This document shows, one piece after another, positions 49,776 through 58,108 of a DNA stretch of 64,000 bases. The notes beneath the pieces were generated by a model, which did no database searches, was not told where the DNA came from, and worked only from the letters and a program-made list of their open reading frames with translations. Origin of the DNA: Streptomyces sp. NBC_01306 (GTDB taxonomy: Bacteria > Actinomycetota > Actinomycetes > Streptomycetales > Streptomycetaceae). The position numbers and the translations under genes were made by a program. The stretch lies in contig NZ_JAPEPC010000001.1 in NCBI RefSeq assembly GCF_026340465.1, forward strand, positions 7,431,745 to 7,495,744, given 5' to 3'. How positions within the stretch are numbered: position 1 is the first letter of the stretch; every line of letters begins with the position of its first letter.

Positions 49776-51566
49776 GTGAGTTCTGATCCGCTGGCCGGCG
49801 GGCGTTGGTGTGATCGTGGGGTGGATCAGGAAGGACGGCTCCAGCTGCCGAAGGGGTCGGGCGGCGGCGTGGGCGCTGCTTTGCCGACTGAATCGGTTCG
49901 GGCCTTGCGCGGGCCGGCGGTGCGCCGGCTGCTGGCTCTGCGCCAGAAGGGCAAGCTCACCACCGGGCATGTGAGGTCAGTGGCGGATGCGTTGGGAGTG
50001 CGGGAGCGGGCGGTTGGCGGTGGCTGGCCGCTGCTGAGAAGGACGAGACCGTGGCTGCGGCGCCGGGAGAGCGGGCCCGGTACTACGGGAGGTTCACTGT
50101 CACTGAGGAGGTCCGTGCCCTGCTCGGGCTGTGGAGGGGGAACGTTGCCGCCGTTCATCGCGAGATGACTGCTCGCGCGGCCAGGGGCGAGGGGGAGCCG
50201 CCTCCGTCGGTCCCGACCTTGCACCGGGCGATCCGTCGGGATCTGACGCCGGGGGGCGGGCCGGGCTCGCGGGCGGTGAACGCGAGGCACGTAAGCATGA
50301 TGTGTTCCCGGCCCGACCGCGGGGCTGGCGCAACCACGTGTGGGAGACCGACCACATGCAGGCCCCCGTCCTGGTCGATGTCGAGGGCACCGCCCGCAGG
50401 CCGTGGATCACGTGGTTCACCGACTGCGCCACCAACGCGATCACGGGGGTGGCGGTCACCCCGGTACATCCCTCCCGGGAATCGGTCCTCGCGGCGCTGC
50501 GTTCCGCGGTGCTGCGCGAGGACCCCTACGGTCCGTTCGGCGGCGTGCCCGAGAAGGTACGGGTGGACCGCGGCAAGGACTTCCTGTCCCGGACGGTGAC
50601 CGCCGCGTTCGATCTCCTGGACGTCACCGTGGAGGACCTGCCCGTCTACACCCCCCACCTCAAGGTCACCGTGGAGGGCCTGCCCGTCTACACCCCCCCA
50701 CCTCAAGGTCACCGTGGAGGGCCTGAACCGTGCGGTGGAGAGCATGTTCCTGGCCGCGCTGCCCGGCTACGCCCGCCAGCCGCGCCCCGGTAAACGCCTC
50801 ACCCGCCCGAAGGGCGAGGTGCTGCTCAGCTTCGAGGACTTCACCGCCCGGTTGCTGGACTGGACACGGTGGTGGAACACCGAACATCAGCCCGCACCTT
50901 TGCGGGGCAGGACCCCGCTTGAAGCGTGGCAGGACGATCCGACCCCGCTGCGGGACGTGCCGGCCGCGGATCTGTGGACGTTCACCCTGGAGGACGCCGG
51001 TACCCGCTCGCTGACCACCCGCGGCATCCGCTTCAGGAGACGCGACTATGTGGGGTCGTGGATGACTGGCCAGGCTGGCATCCAGGTCCGGGTCCGTTTC
51101 ATGCCCCACCACGACCACCGCATCGAGGTCTACCACGCAGCCACCGGCCGCTACCTCGGCCCAGCGGACCTGGCCGACCAGGCCACCGAGGAGCAGATCA
51201 GCGCCGTACGAAGAACCCGGGCCGCTCGTGCCCGCCGCCTGAAGAACGACCTGGAAGCCTCCCAGCGCGAGTGCTACGCCGCCGCTACCCATGGCCGAGC
51301 CCCTTCGGCGGCTCGGCGCCCTGACCGGTGCACAGGCCGGGGCCGAACTCGCCCAGGCCACCGACACCGACCTGCCGGAGGCGCTGCCGGACCTCATCCC
51401 GCCGACCGCGCCTCCGGCCGGGTGGCGCACTCCTGCTTCCCTGACCGCGCTGACCACACCAGGCCAGCCCGTCCCGCTCCCGTCCGGCAGCGATGAAGAA
51501 GCCGCCCCGGACCGCCGCGACGGGCCGGCCGCACGTCCCACCACTGATGAAGACGGAGACGTCTGA
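49776..51566 (+). pseudogene. TniA-like (Mu/rve) transposase with frameshifts
   Basis: Five frame pieces give one transposase of about 590 residues. An N-terminal helix-turn-helix (KLTTGHVRSVADALGVRERA) is followed by ARYYGRFTVTEEVRALLGLW. The integrase core has the first Asp in NHVWETDHMQAPVLVDVEG, the second in KVRVDRGKDFLSRTV, and the Glu in KVTVEGLNRAVESM. A Mu-type C-terminal beta barrel (GIRFRRRDYVGSWMTGQAGI) follows. Frame changes lie near 50013 (one T missing), 50260, 50695 (extra C inside a tandem duplication) and 51290. The stop overlaps the TniB start as TGATG. Confidence 0.8.
50629..50713 (+). repeat. 42/43-bp tandem duplication inside tniA
   Basis: Unit 1, 50629-50670 (42 bp), and unit 2, 50671-50713 (43 bp), are near-identical, both starting GTGGAGG and ending AAGGTCACC. 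Unit 2 has one more C in a C run. The duplication lies just before the catalytic Glu codon and shifts the frame. Confidence 0.85.
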
Positions 51567-52312
51567 TGACCGCGGCCACCTACCAGTACGTCGACCTGCC
51601 CGATGCCTCCGTGGTTACCACCCGCGCCCTGCTCACCGCCCGGGAGAACATCGCCGACACCGTCGCTGCGCGGGCCATGATGTGTATCCATCCACGGCGG
51701 TGCCGGCTTCGGCAAGACTCTCGCGGTCAACACCTGCCTGCGCGCACTCGAGCCGGACGAGGATGTCCGCCGGGTCACCTTCCGCGCCCGCCCCACCGCC
51801 CGAGCGGTGCGCTACGAGCTGTTCACCGCCCTTGACTTGCCCGGCGAGCCGCCCCGCCACCCCAGCGAGTTTGACCGCCTGCTGAAGAACGCCTGGCCGA
51901 GCGCCCCCGTACCTTCCTCGTGGACGAGGCCCAGTGGCTCAACGGGGAGGCGTTCGAGTACTTCCGCTACCTGTGGGACGAGCCCGCCACCCGCTTCGCG
52001 GTCGTCTTCGTCGGCGGCGAGGGCTGCCACACCGTGCTGCGCCGCGAGCCGATGCTCTCCTCCCGGATCTTCATCTGGCAGCACTTCACCCGCCTCACTC
52101 CCAGCGAGGTCCTCGACGTCATCCCGCTGTTCCACCCGGTCTGGGCCGACGCCGATCCCGAGGACATCACCTTCGCCGACCAGCATGCCGCGCACGGCAA
52201 CTTCCGCGCCTGGGCCCAGTTGACCGCCCACACCCGCACCGCCCTGGCACGCACCGGCCGCCCTCGCGTCGACCAGGAACTGCTGCGCTGGGCCTTCAGC
52301 CGCCTCGCCTGA
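51566..52312 (+). pseudogene. TniB-like AAA ATPase, frameshifted
   Basis: The start ATG overlaps the tniA stop. The pieces read YQYVDLPDASVVTTRALLTA, the Walker A loop IHGGAGFGKTLAVNTCLRAL, the Walker B strand PRTFLVDEAQWLNGEAFEYF, and sensor-like VVFVGGEGCHTVL, ending ELLRWAFSRLA. A direct ATCC duplication near 51690 and a one-base loss near 51890 change the frame. TniB ATPases select target sites and activate the TniA transposase. This copy is non-functional as written. Confidence 0.8.
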
Positions 52313-52325
52313 CCACCGCACCGCC

Positions 52326-53435
52326 ATGCCGCTCGCCGCGCCACCGTCGCCTGTCACCGTGGTCATCGACCGCCATGACGACGTGCTCCACACGCACACT
52401 GCCCTGGCCGCCCACCATCCGCCGTCCGGCCGGGTCACCCTGCACCCCGGACCGGGCACCACCAGTGAAACCGGCCTTGCCCACGACCTTCTCGCCGCTC
52501 TGGGAAAGCCGCCACTGCTCCCGGGCCGCTTCCCTGCCGGCCGTCAGCCCGCGTGGGAAGCCGCCACGGCCTGGATGACCGCTCTGTCCGTGAGCCGGCT
52601 GACCGTCTTGCGCGCCCACCGCCTCACCAATCGCCGCACGATGCGCCTCCTCCAGCTACAGACCCTCACCGGTATCCACCTGACCCTGGTCTGCCACCGC
52701 CGTCCACACCTTCCCGCCGCTCTGCACCAGGCCCTGCGGACGGCCGACTACTCCGTCACCACCGACTTCGAGGCAGCCCGCCGCCACTACTACGGCACGC
52801 CTATCACCGAACCCCCGCCCGCAGACAAACCCGCCGGGCCGGCAGACCGCTGGCTCACCCTGCCCGCACTGGACCGCCTCGTCTCCTACGACAGCCCCCG
52901 CCCCTGCGCCGACCCGTGCACGCCGCCCCCGATCGCCTTCCGGCACCGCCCACCACCCGTGCCTCTCACCGCACACACCGCCCAGCAAGTCGCCCACCGG
53001 CTGCACGCGGCAACCGCGCACCCCCGCTTGGCCGCAGCTATCGCCTCCGCACTGTTCACCGGCGCCTCCCTCCAGCAACTCGCCACCGCCCGCCCCCGCG
53101 ACTACGACGACGCCGCGGCCACGCTCGCCCTGCACGACCGCACCCGCTACACCGACGGCTGCGCCGCCTACCCCGTACCCGACTGGGCAGGCACTTTCCT
53201 ACGGGCCACGGTCTGCTTCACGCGGCTCGCATCCGGCGAAGACCAAGAACTGCTCGCCGCGCCAGGCGACCGTACGCACCTGCTGCGCGTGGCGGAGACG
53301 GCCAGACTGCGCCCACCCCAGCCACCCGCGGTCCGCCGCAAAGGCCCGGTCAGCCGTGTGGAGTGGGACTGGCGCGAGCGGCAGGAAGCCGAGAGGTACG
53401 AAGCCATGCCGACAAGCCACGCCAGGTCCCCATGA
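52326..53435 (+). CDS. transposon-associated protein of unknown function
   Basis: A 369-residue protein, 14 bases after tniB and in the same direction. The N-terminal 150 residues resemble an AAA/TniB-like or TniQ-partner segment (VTVVIDRHDDVLHTHTALAA, LSVSRLTVLRAHRLTNRRT, TGIHLTLVCHRR). The C-terminal part has helices and the RVEWDWRERQEAERYE tail. I do not see zinc-finger cysteines of TniQ. It is the only intact frame in the transposon, which suggests either chance survival or an independent role. It is expected to act in target choice or regulation of transposition. Confidence 0.6.
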   Translation: MPLAAPPSPVTVVIDRHDDVLHTHTALAAHHPPSGRVTLHPGPGTTSETGLAHDLLAALGKPPLLPGRFPAGRQPAWEAATAWMTALSVSRLTVLRAHRLTNRRTMRLLQLQTLTGIHLTLVCHRRPHLPAALHQALRTADYSVTTDFEAARRHYYGTPITEPPPADKPAGPADRWLTLPALDRLVSYDSPRPCADPCTPPPIAFRHRPPPVPLTAHTAQQVAHRLHAATAHPRLAAAIASALFTGASLQQLATARPRDYDDAAATLALHDRTRYTDGCAAYPVPDWAGTFLRATVCFTRLASGEDQELLAAPGDRTHLLRVAETARLRPPQPPAVRRKGPVSRVEWDWRERQEAERYEAMPTSHARSP

Positions 53436-53473
53436 CGCTGAGCACCCTGACGCTGTTACGCGACGGGCCAGGC

Positions 53474-54024
53474 TCAGCCGATCGAGAAGTCGGCGAACTC
53501 GACGTCGCTGAAAGCGATGTGCAGCCCGTGGGCCCGGCGGCCCCACTCGCGAAAGTAGGAGTGCCCCAACGCGCGGGCGAGTATCACCGTCTGCTGCTGC
53601 TCGCCCGCGCCGGCATCCCGAGCGGCGAACAGTTCCCGGGCTACTTCTCCCGGCAGGTCCTGCGTGATCCATCGCACCCGCGGATCGTCCGAGGAGCCGG
53701 CGCGGCAAACCCGAATCGCGCCCGGGTATGGAAGACGAAGCCGTCCGCCTCTGCCTGGGCACGCCGGCGGGCCCGTACTCGGGGCTGCCACCGAGCCAGG
53801 ACCGCTTCCTCGATCGCCCGGACCTGCAGCGGACCCGGCGGGCGGCGCGCTCCCGGCTTCTTCGCAGCCCACCGTTGCACGGTGCGCTGCGACACCCCCA
53901 GTACGGCGTCTACCCTCCGGGTGGAACCCTGGTGCATAAGCAGAAACCGCAGGCGGGCCCCGGTACTTGAGGGAACGGGACGGGTGCGCAACGCACGCCC
54001 CAGCCCCTGCTCGATCTGTCCCAC
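53474..54024 (-). pseudogene. tpg: telomere terminal protein Tpg, frameshifted
   Basis: Two frames together give the Tpg family. The first reads GQIEQGLGRALRTRPVPSST, GARLRFLLMHQGSTRRVDAV, the helix-turn-helix LGVSQRTVQRWAAKK, then ARWQPRVRARRRAQAEADGF and TRARFGFAA. After a one-base loss near 53695 (a G in GGG) the second continues GSSDDPRVRWITQDLPGEVA, RELFAARDAGAGEQQQ, YFREWGRRAHGLHIAFSDVE. Tpg is covalently linked to the 5' ends of Streptomyces telomeres and primes end patching. GGAGAGG precedes the GTG at 54024. Its partner gene tap is not adjacent. Confidence 0.8.
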
Positions 54025-54200
54025 GTCCACCTCTCCCACCGGCCAACCCGACAAGGCATGCTCCCCGCAGCGACAGTTCTCCCACACCGCTTGGCGCTGC
54101 CCGCCAGTTCCAACATCTTCGGGACAGGATTGGCGGACGTCGGCTACGAGAGAGCTGGAGCCGACGACTAGCAGCAGCCGCGTGTGTGCGTCGTTGCCGT

Positions 54201-54238
54201 GCCGGGCTCCCGCGCGGGTTCCGACCCGGCTTTCTTTT
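54201..54238 (+). terminator. hairpin with T-rich tail
   Basis: GCCGGG pairs with CCCGGC (54225-54230), an inner CCCGC/GCGGG stem is possible, and TTTCTTTT follows. It lies between the tpg start and the small gene at 54329. Which transcript it ends is unclear. Confidence 0.5.
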
Positions 54239-54328
54239 GGTGCCGCCGCGCCGCTGACGGCCCCGGCCCCGGTGCTGAGTCCGGGGTCGCCAGCGGCGGT
54301 GTACGACGGGATCAGTGGGTGCGCCGAC

Positions 54329-54571
54329 TCAGCGCTGCTGGATCCACCAGATGATCCACCCGGTCCCGCTCGCGCCCACGGCGCCGGCGGAGCCGCGGAG
54401 GACGCCGTAGCCCGCCGTACGGGCGAGGGCGCGCAGGCAACGGTGGCGGCCGCCGTCCAGCAGTTGCCGCAGCCGGGTCCGGATCTCGGACCGGATGGGG
54501 CACAGCTTGCCGTTGCCCTGGTGATGCCGGGTCGACGTCGGCGGGTCGGTGCCTTTAGCCTCGTTGAGCAT
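54329..54571 (-). CDS. small membrane-anchored protein (80 aa), unknown
   Basis: From the ATG at 54571, which has a full AAGGAGG site 10 bases upstream. The N-terminal half is hydrophilic (NEAKGTDPPTSTRHHQGNGK, RSEIRTRLRQLLDGG). The C-terminus is a single hydrophobic helix ending WIIWWIQQR. An in-frame GTG at 54613 could add 14 residues. It lies downstream of the winged-helix gene in the same direction, possibly the same operon. No family is recognised. Confidence 0.5.
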   Translation of the reverse strand: MLNEAKGTDPPTSTRHHQGNGKLCPIRSEIRTRLRQLLDGGRHRCLRALARTAGYGVLRGSAGAVGASGTGWIIWWIQQR

Positions 54572-54737
54572 GCTGATGGTGCCTCCTTGGGGAGTGACTG
54601 TCGGTTTCTTCACTGGGCGGCTCCCTGCTGGAACAGGGGGCCGTCGCCCGTTTCGGGGCGGCGTCCTGCGCCGCGCCCGACCCAGGTGTGCCGGGCCGGG
54701 AGTCGTGGGGCCGAGGGCCGTAGCGCCCCGGCGGTGC

Positions 54738-55643
54738 TCACTGCGGAATCGTGGCCCCCGAGAGCGCGGGGATACGGGTGCCGATCCGCAGCGCGGTGCG
54801 GGCGACGCCCTCAGGAGTCCAGGCGGCCTCTGCCGCCTCGCGCTCCGTCTTGTTGACGTTCAGGTCGAACGGCGCGGCGAGAGCCCAGCGGACATGCGTG
54901 CTCTGCCCGAGGACGGAGAAGCCGTCCAACTGCTGCTCGGAGAGGAACTCGTACAGCAGGCGCTTTTTCTTCAGCTCCTCGATGCCGCGCCCGACCGTTG
55001 ACGGGGAGACCCCGTACCAGAGCGCGTACTCCCTGGCCTTGTGCAGGGCGAAGGACGGGCTGCGCTGGCTCATGAGGATGAGCAGCATCGTCTTCGCCGG
55101 CATCGAGAGCGACCGGTAGTAGCGCTGCTCCCAGTACGCGAACGGCACCTTGAAGTAGGTGCTCTTGCGGGAGCCCTCCTTGTCGCCCGACGGCAGCGTG
55201 TACGGGTCGCCGGAGCCGTCCTCGAGCAACTTGGTGATCTTCGTCATCCGGCCGTAAGGCTCGGTGCTGATCAGCTTCAGTTCCTTGAGCTTGTGCAGGT
55301 GCCGGGAGACCGCGGCGCTTGCCGTTCCATTGGTGGCGAAGGAGATCCCCGCGGCGCGGCCCCAGGTCTCGGACCGGTGAGCGACACCCCAGTCGGCGCG
55401 CGCGGTGACGCAGTGGATCAGGAGGAAAAGGTCCAGCCGCTCGTTACTGCGCAGCATCTTGGAGAACGGGCCGGGCCGCGTGACCAGACGGAGGCCGGGA
55501 TCGGCATCCTGGACGAAGGCACGCCGGATGAGGACGGCACGGCCGGTGCGCTTGGACTGCTCCAGCAGCATCCGTATCGTGTCGTCCTGGCTCACGGCCA
55601 TGTCCCGCTTCAGCACGGTCAGTTCGGTGTTCACGGAGTCCAT
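54738..55643 (-). CDS. winged-helix DNA-binding protein, possible replication initiator
   Basis: A 301-residue protein from MDSVNTELTVLKRD. Two winged-helix-like regions are suggested. One lies near residues 80-135 (NERLDLFLLIHCVTARADWG, TASAAVSRHLHKLKELKLIS). The other lies near 190-240 (MPAKTMLLILMSQRSPSFAL, YGVSPSTVGRGIEELKKKRLLYEF). Tandem winged helices and the position near a telomere resemble Rep-type proteins of actinobacterial plasmids, but I cannot confirm the family. A 10-bp palindrome ACCGATCGGT lies 5 bases upstream of the start. Confidence 0.55.
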   Translation of the reverse strand: MDSVNTELTVLKRDMAVSQDDTIRMLLEQSKRTGRAVLIRRAFVQDADPGLRLVTRPGPFSKMLRSNERLDLFLLIHCVTARADWGVAHRSETWGRAAGISFATNGTASAAVSRHLHKLKELKLISTEPYGRMTKITKLLEDGSGDPYTLPSGDKEGSRKSTYFKVPFAYWEQRYYRSLSMPAKTMLLILMSQRSPSFALHKAREYALWYGVSPSTVGRGIEELKKKRLLYEFLSEQQLDGFSVLGQSTHVRWALAAPFDLNVNKTEREAAEAAWTPEGVARTALRIGTRIPALSGATIPQ

Positions 55644-56073
55644 GTTCACCGATCGGTCATACGAAGCGGGTGCCGAATTCCGATGCGGCCGCTTGGCCGC
55701 CTCCCGTTCAGACCGGGCTATCGGAAAACATGGGATAACAGATGACCCCGATAGGAAACCATTGGTGCCCGAAGCCGCAGGCAGGCGCTTACTTTGCACC
55801 TGGAACCTTTAACGCTTCAGATGGTGATCTTTGATGTTCTGGAGCCGAACTCTTGGATAGTTCACGCCGTGACTGCGCACATGGCAGAACACGGCGGCGA
55901 GTCCCGTTCGATCCGGTCACCGGTGACGTCTCTTTCCGTGGCTGTATGTGGCCTACGCGATCCGAACGACTGCACCCGTCCCGAACCCGACGGCACGAGA
56001 CCCCGGGCCTGAAAGATGGGCCCGGGGTCCAGCGTGGTGAGAAGGGCGCAGTCAAGAGAAAGGTTCAGTAGTC
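55644..56073. other. intergenic region upstream of the winged-helix gene
   Basis: Contains the palindrome ACCGATCGGT at 55648-55657 and an unusually A/T-richer stretch around 55725-55850. No gene is supported. If the winged-helix protein is a replication initiator, its binding sites would be expected here. Confidence 0.4.
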
Positions 56074-56349
56074 GTCCCGTTCGGAGGGCGGCCCGAAGGC
56101 TCGACGAGGTCGCAGGTGCAGGTGCCGCCCTCGTACAACTCCTTCTCGCAATCGTCATGGTGGCCCCGCTCCAGCAGCGGCTTCGCCGGAACGGGCCGCG
56201 AGCTGACTGCGGCGGGCGGGGTCGGGGCGGTCGGCAGTACGGAGTTCGATGTCCACGACAGCGGAGGCGATTTCGTCCGCTTGCCACTTTTCGCGGGAGT
56301 TGTGGTTCACCAGACCGCCTGCGTATGCCATGCGCATCAGTTCGTTCAT
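56074..56349 (-). pseudogene. small conserved-looking protein, frameshifted
   Basis: From an ATG at 56349: NELMRMAYAGGLVNHNSREK, WQADEIASAVVDIELRTADR. In the next frame it continues LLERGHHDDCEKELYEGGTC, TCDLVEPSGRPP. The change of frame is near 56180. Cysteines in the tail could bind zinc. I do not know the family. Confidence 0.35.
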
Positions 56350-56637
56350 CCGCCAGACCCCGCTGGAGCGCCTGCTCCGCTTTGCTCGGGCCCCCTTTCG
56401 CCGTACGCGTGGCCGCCGGGGGCGGGAGACGGCGCCTCAAGCGGCTTGACGCCCAGCTGCTCCCGCTGCTCGGGGAGGATCTGCGCCCGTGTGCCCGGCC
56501 TCTGCTGCCACCGCCACTTGCCCACGTCGTCGCCCTCGAAGACGACGCCCGGCGCGATGTAGGGCAGAACGCCGTCGGCATCGACCAGATCGGCGAGCAC
56601 CCGGTAGTGGCGCTCCCTGCCTCGGGGGACAGCCCAG
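56350..56637 (-). pseudogene. second copy of telomeric helicase, 3' fragment
   Basis: The minus strand reads VLADLVDADGVLPYIAPGVV, FEGDDVGKWRWQQRPGTRAQ and EQREQLGVKPLEAPSPAPGG. It is clearly homologous to the C-terminal helicase-associated repeats of the intact helicase at 60228-62891 (DLVDADGVLPAIEPGVLFEG). Roughly 90 of 887 residues survive. Confidence 0.75.
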
Positions 56638-56642
56638 GGCCG

Positions 56643-57629
56643 TCAGGACAGCAACCCTTTTCTGGTCAGTATGTTGCTCAACTGCCTGTACAGGTCCAGG
56701 AACCTCTGCCTCGCCGTCGACAAGTCTTCAAGCGCCTTGTAGTAGCGAGCGGGGTCTGTGCCCTTCCATTCGGCTGGTACTTCCGTGTACTTGTAGCCGC
56801 TCACCCCGCCAGGCGGGAAGGTCCCGATGAACTCAGCGTGGAGATCACCCAGCGCTTCTACCAGGGCCTGGTGCTCTTCAGCCGCCTCCGCGTCGATGAA
56901 GTCCACGACGTCGACTGTGAGCGTGTCGTACGCGTCGTAGACGGCGCCCGCCAGCCAGGTGGGCACCCGATACAGCGGGGCTCCTTCGGCCAGTACCTTG
57001 ATCCATCGGGCATCGGGAAGAAGCGCGTCGAAGACGCGGCCGCTCTTCGCACGGTCCGCAGTGCGCGAGGCTGCTGGTTCAGCAGGTGCACCGGTCACCG
57101 CCCACCCTGTGGCGAGCAGCGCCTGGATCTGTGCCCGGGGGAGCCATATGGTGCGGTCTCCTCGCCGCATCGGTACGGCGACCGAATCGGGTGGTGCGCC
57201 CTTGGTCGGACCCGGTACTACGAGAGGCTGGGAAGCGGGCGGCTGGGCTGGGATGTCGATGACCAGTACGCCCTTTTCTTCACCGCAGCCGATCCAGTTG
57301 ACGCTCAGACCTCGCACCGTGGGTATCAGCTTTCCGTCGATCAGCTTGCGGTGCCGGTCGAGGTCGACGAGCTTCCGCGGCACGGGATTGAGCTCGGAAA
57401 CGATCTCGACATCGTGGGGCTGCTCGGTCTTGAAGCCGACTACCAGCAGTCCACCGGTGGAAGTGTTGGCGAAGCCGGCCACGTCCTTGAGGAGTTCCTG
57501 TTCGTGCTCCGGATTGCCCAGGTGGTAGATCCCGCTCTTGACGTCCAGCCAGCTCGACTCCTCCAGCCCCAGCAGAACATCGAACCTGGACTCCTCCAGG
57601 GCCCGGCGTACCTCATCAATGTTTGTCAC
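56643..57629 (-). CDS. Schlafen AlbA_2-domain protein
   Basis: A 328-residue protein. The AlbA_2/divergent AAA_4 domain covers about residues 15-200: ESSWLDVKSGIYHLGNPEHE, QELLKDVAGFANTSTGGLLV, VGFKTEQPHDVEIV, VPMRRGDRTIWLP. The rest is helical, ending QRFLDLYRQLSNILTRKG. AlbA_2 proteins bind nucleic acids or nucleotides, and several act in phage defence or regulation. The GTG at 57629 has GGTGGA upstream; 57644 is an alternative start. It is divergent from the DUF6414-like gene, and the two may form a functional pair. Confidence 0.8.
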   Translation of the reverse strand: MTNIDEVRRALEESRFDVLLGLEESSWLDVKSGIYHLGNPEHEQELLKDVAGFANTSTGGLLVVGFKTEQPHDVEIVSELNPVPRKLVDLDRHRKLIDGKLIPTVRGLSVNWIGCGEEKGVLVIDIPAQPPASQPLVVPGPTKGAPPDSVAVPMRRGDRTIWLPRAQIQALLATGWAVTGAPAEPAASRTADRAKSGRVFDALLPDARWIKVLAEGAPLYRVPTWLAGAVYDAYDTLTVDVVDFIDAEAAEEHQALVEALGDLHAEFIGTFPPGGVSGYKYTEVPAEWKGTDPARYYKALEDLSTARQRFLDLYRQLSNILTRKGLLS

Positions 57630-57689
57630 CGGCAAAGCATCCACCCGCGCCGGCGTCCCCAGGCCCTGTTCACGATCAAGGCCACTTGC

Positions 57690-57853
57690 TCAGATGTGGT
57701 CTTCAGGTAGGAAGCAGGGCGCGGTCTCCGCGGAGCACCCCTCGATCCACCTGGCGATCATGTTCAAGTTCACCAGGAACTCCGGTGCAGCCTGCTCGGC
57801 TGTGGTGGTGCCCTCACCTGGGAGATCGTTCCCCCAGTGCCGGCGCGCGCGAA
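57690..57853 (-). pseudogene. unidentified protein tail
   Basis: The minus frame NDLPGEGTTTAEQAAPEFLV, NLNMIARWIEGCSAETAPCF ends LPEDHI and a stop. Codon use looks genuine but no start or family is found. It may be a remnant or a short unannotated gene. Confidence 0.3.
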
Positions 57854-58108
57854 CCGTCGGCTCTCCGCGCTCAGAGCTCCGCTGGTCGCACTGGAGCGCG
57901 CACGGGCCGGAGTGTCAGAGGGCACTGAGACACTTCTGTGCATGGCGCTGCTATCACCGATCTACCTCGACACTGAGACCCTGCTGTCGCAGGCGGAGTA
58001 CTACGAAATCGAGATTCCTCACCAAGCCGAGATCGTCGAGAAGTCCATTCGGAGGCAGACCGGCGGCGGCAAGGCTGGCGTGGGCGCGTTCGCGCTGGAA
58101 GGCTCTAG

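Noticed and set aside
49764..49785. TGTCAGTTTCGTGAG as the left end of the TniA transposon
   Set aside because: It resembles TGTC-type transposon ends, but I could not find a matching inverted copy after 53435.
56016..57710. 564-codon plus-strand frame opposite the Schlafen-domain gene
   Set aside because: The minus strand encodes a clear AlbA_2 domain and helicase repeats, so the plus frame is a shadow.
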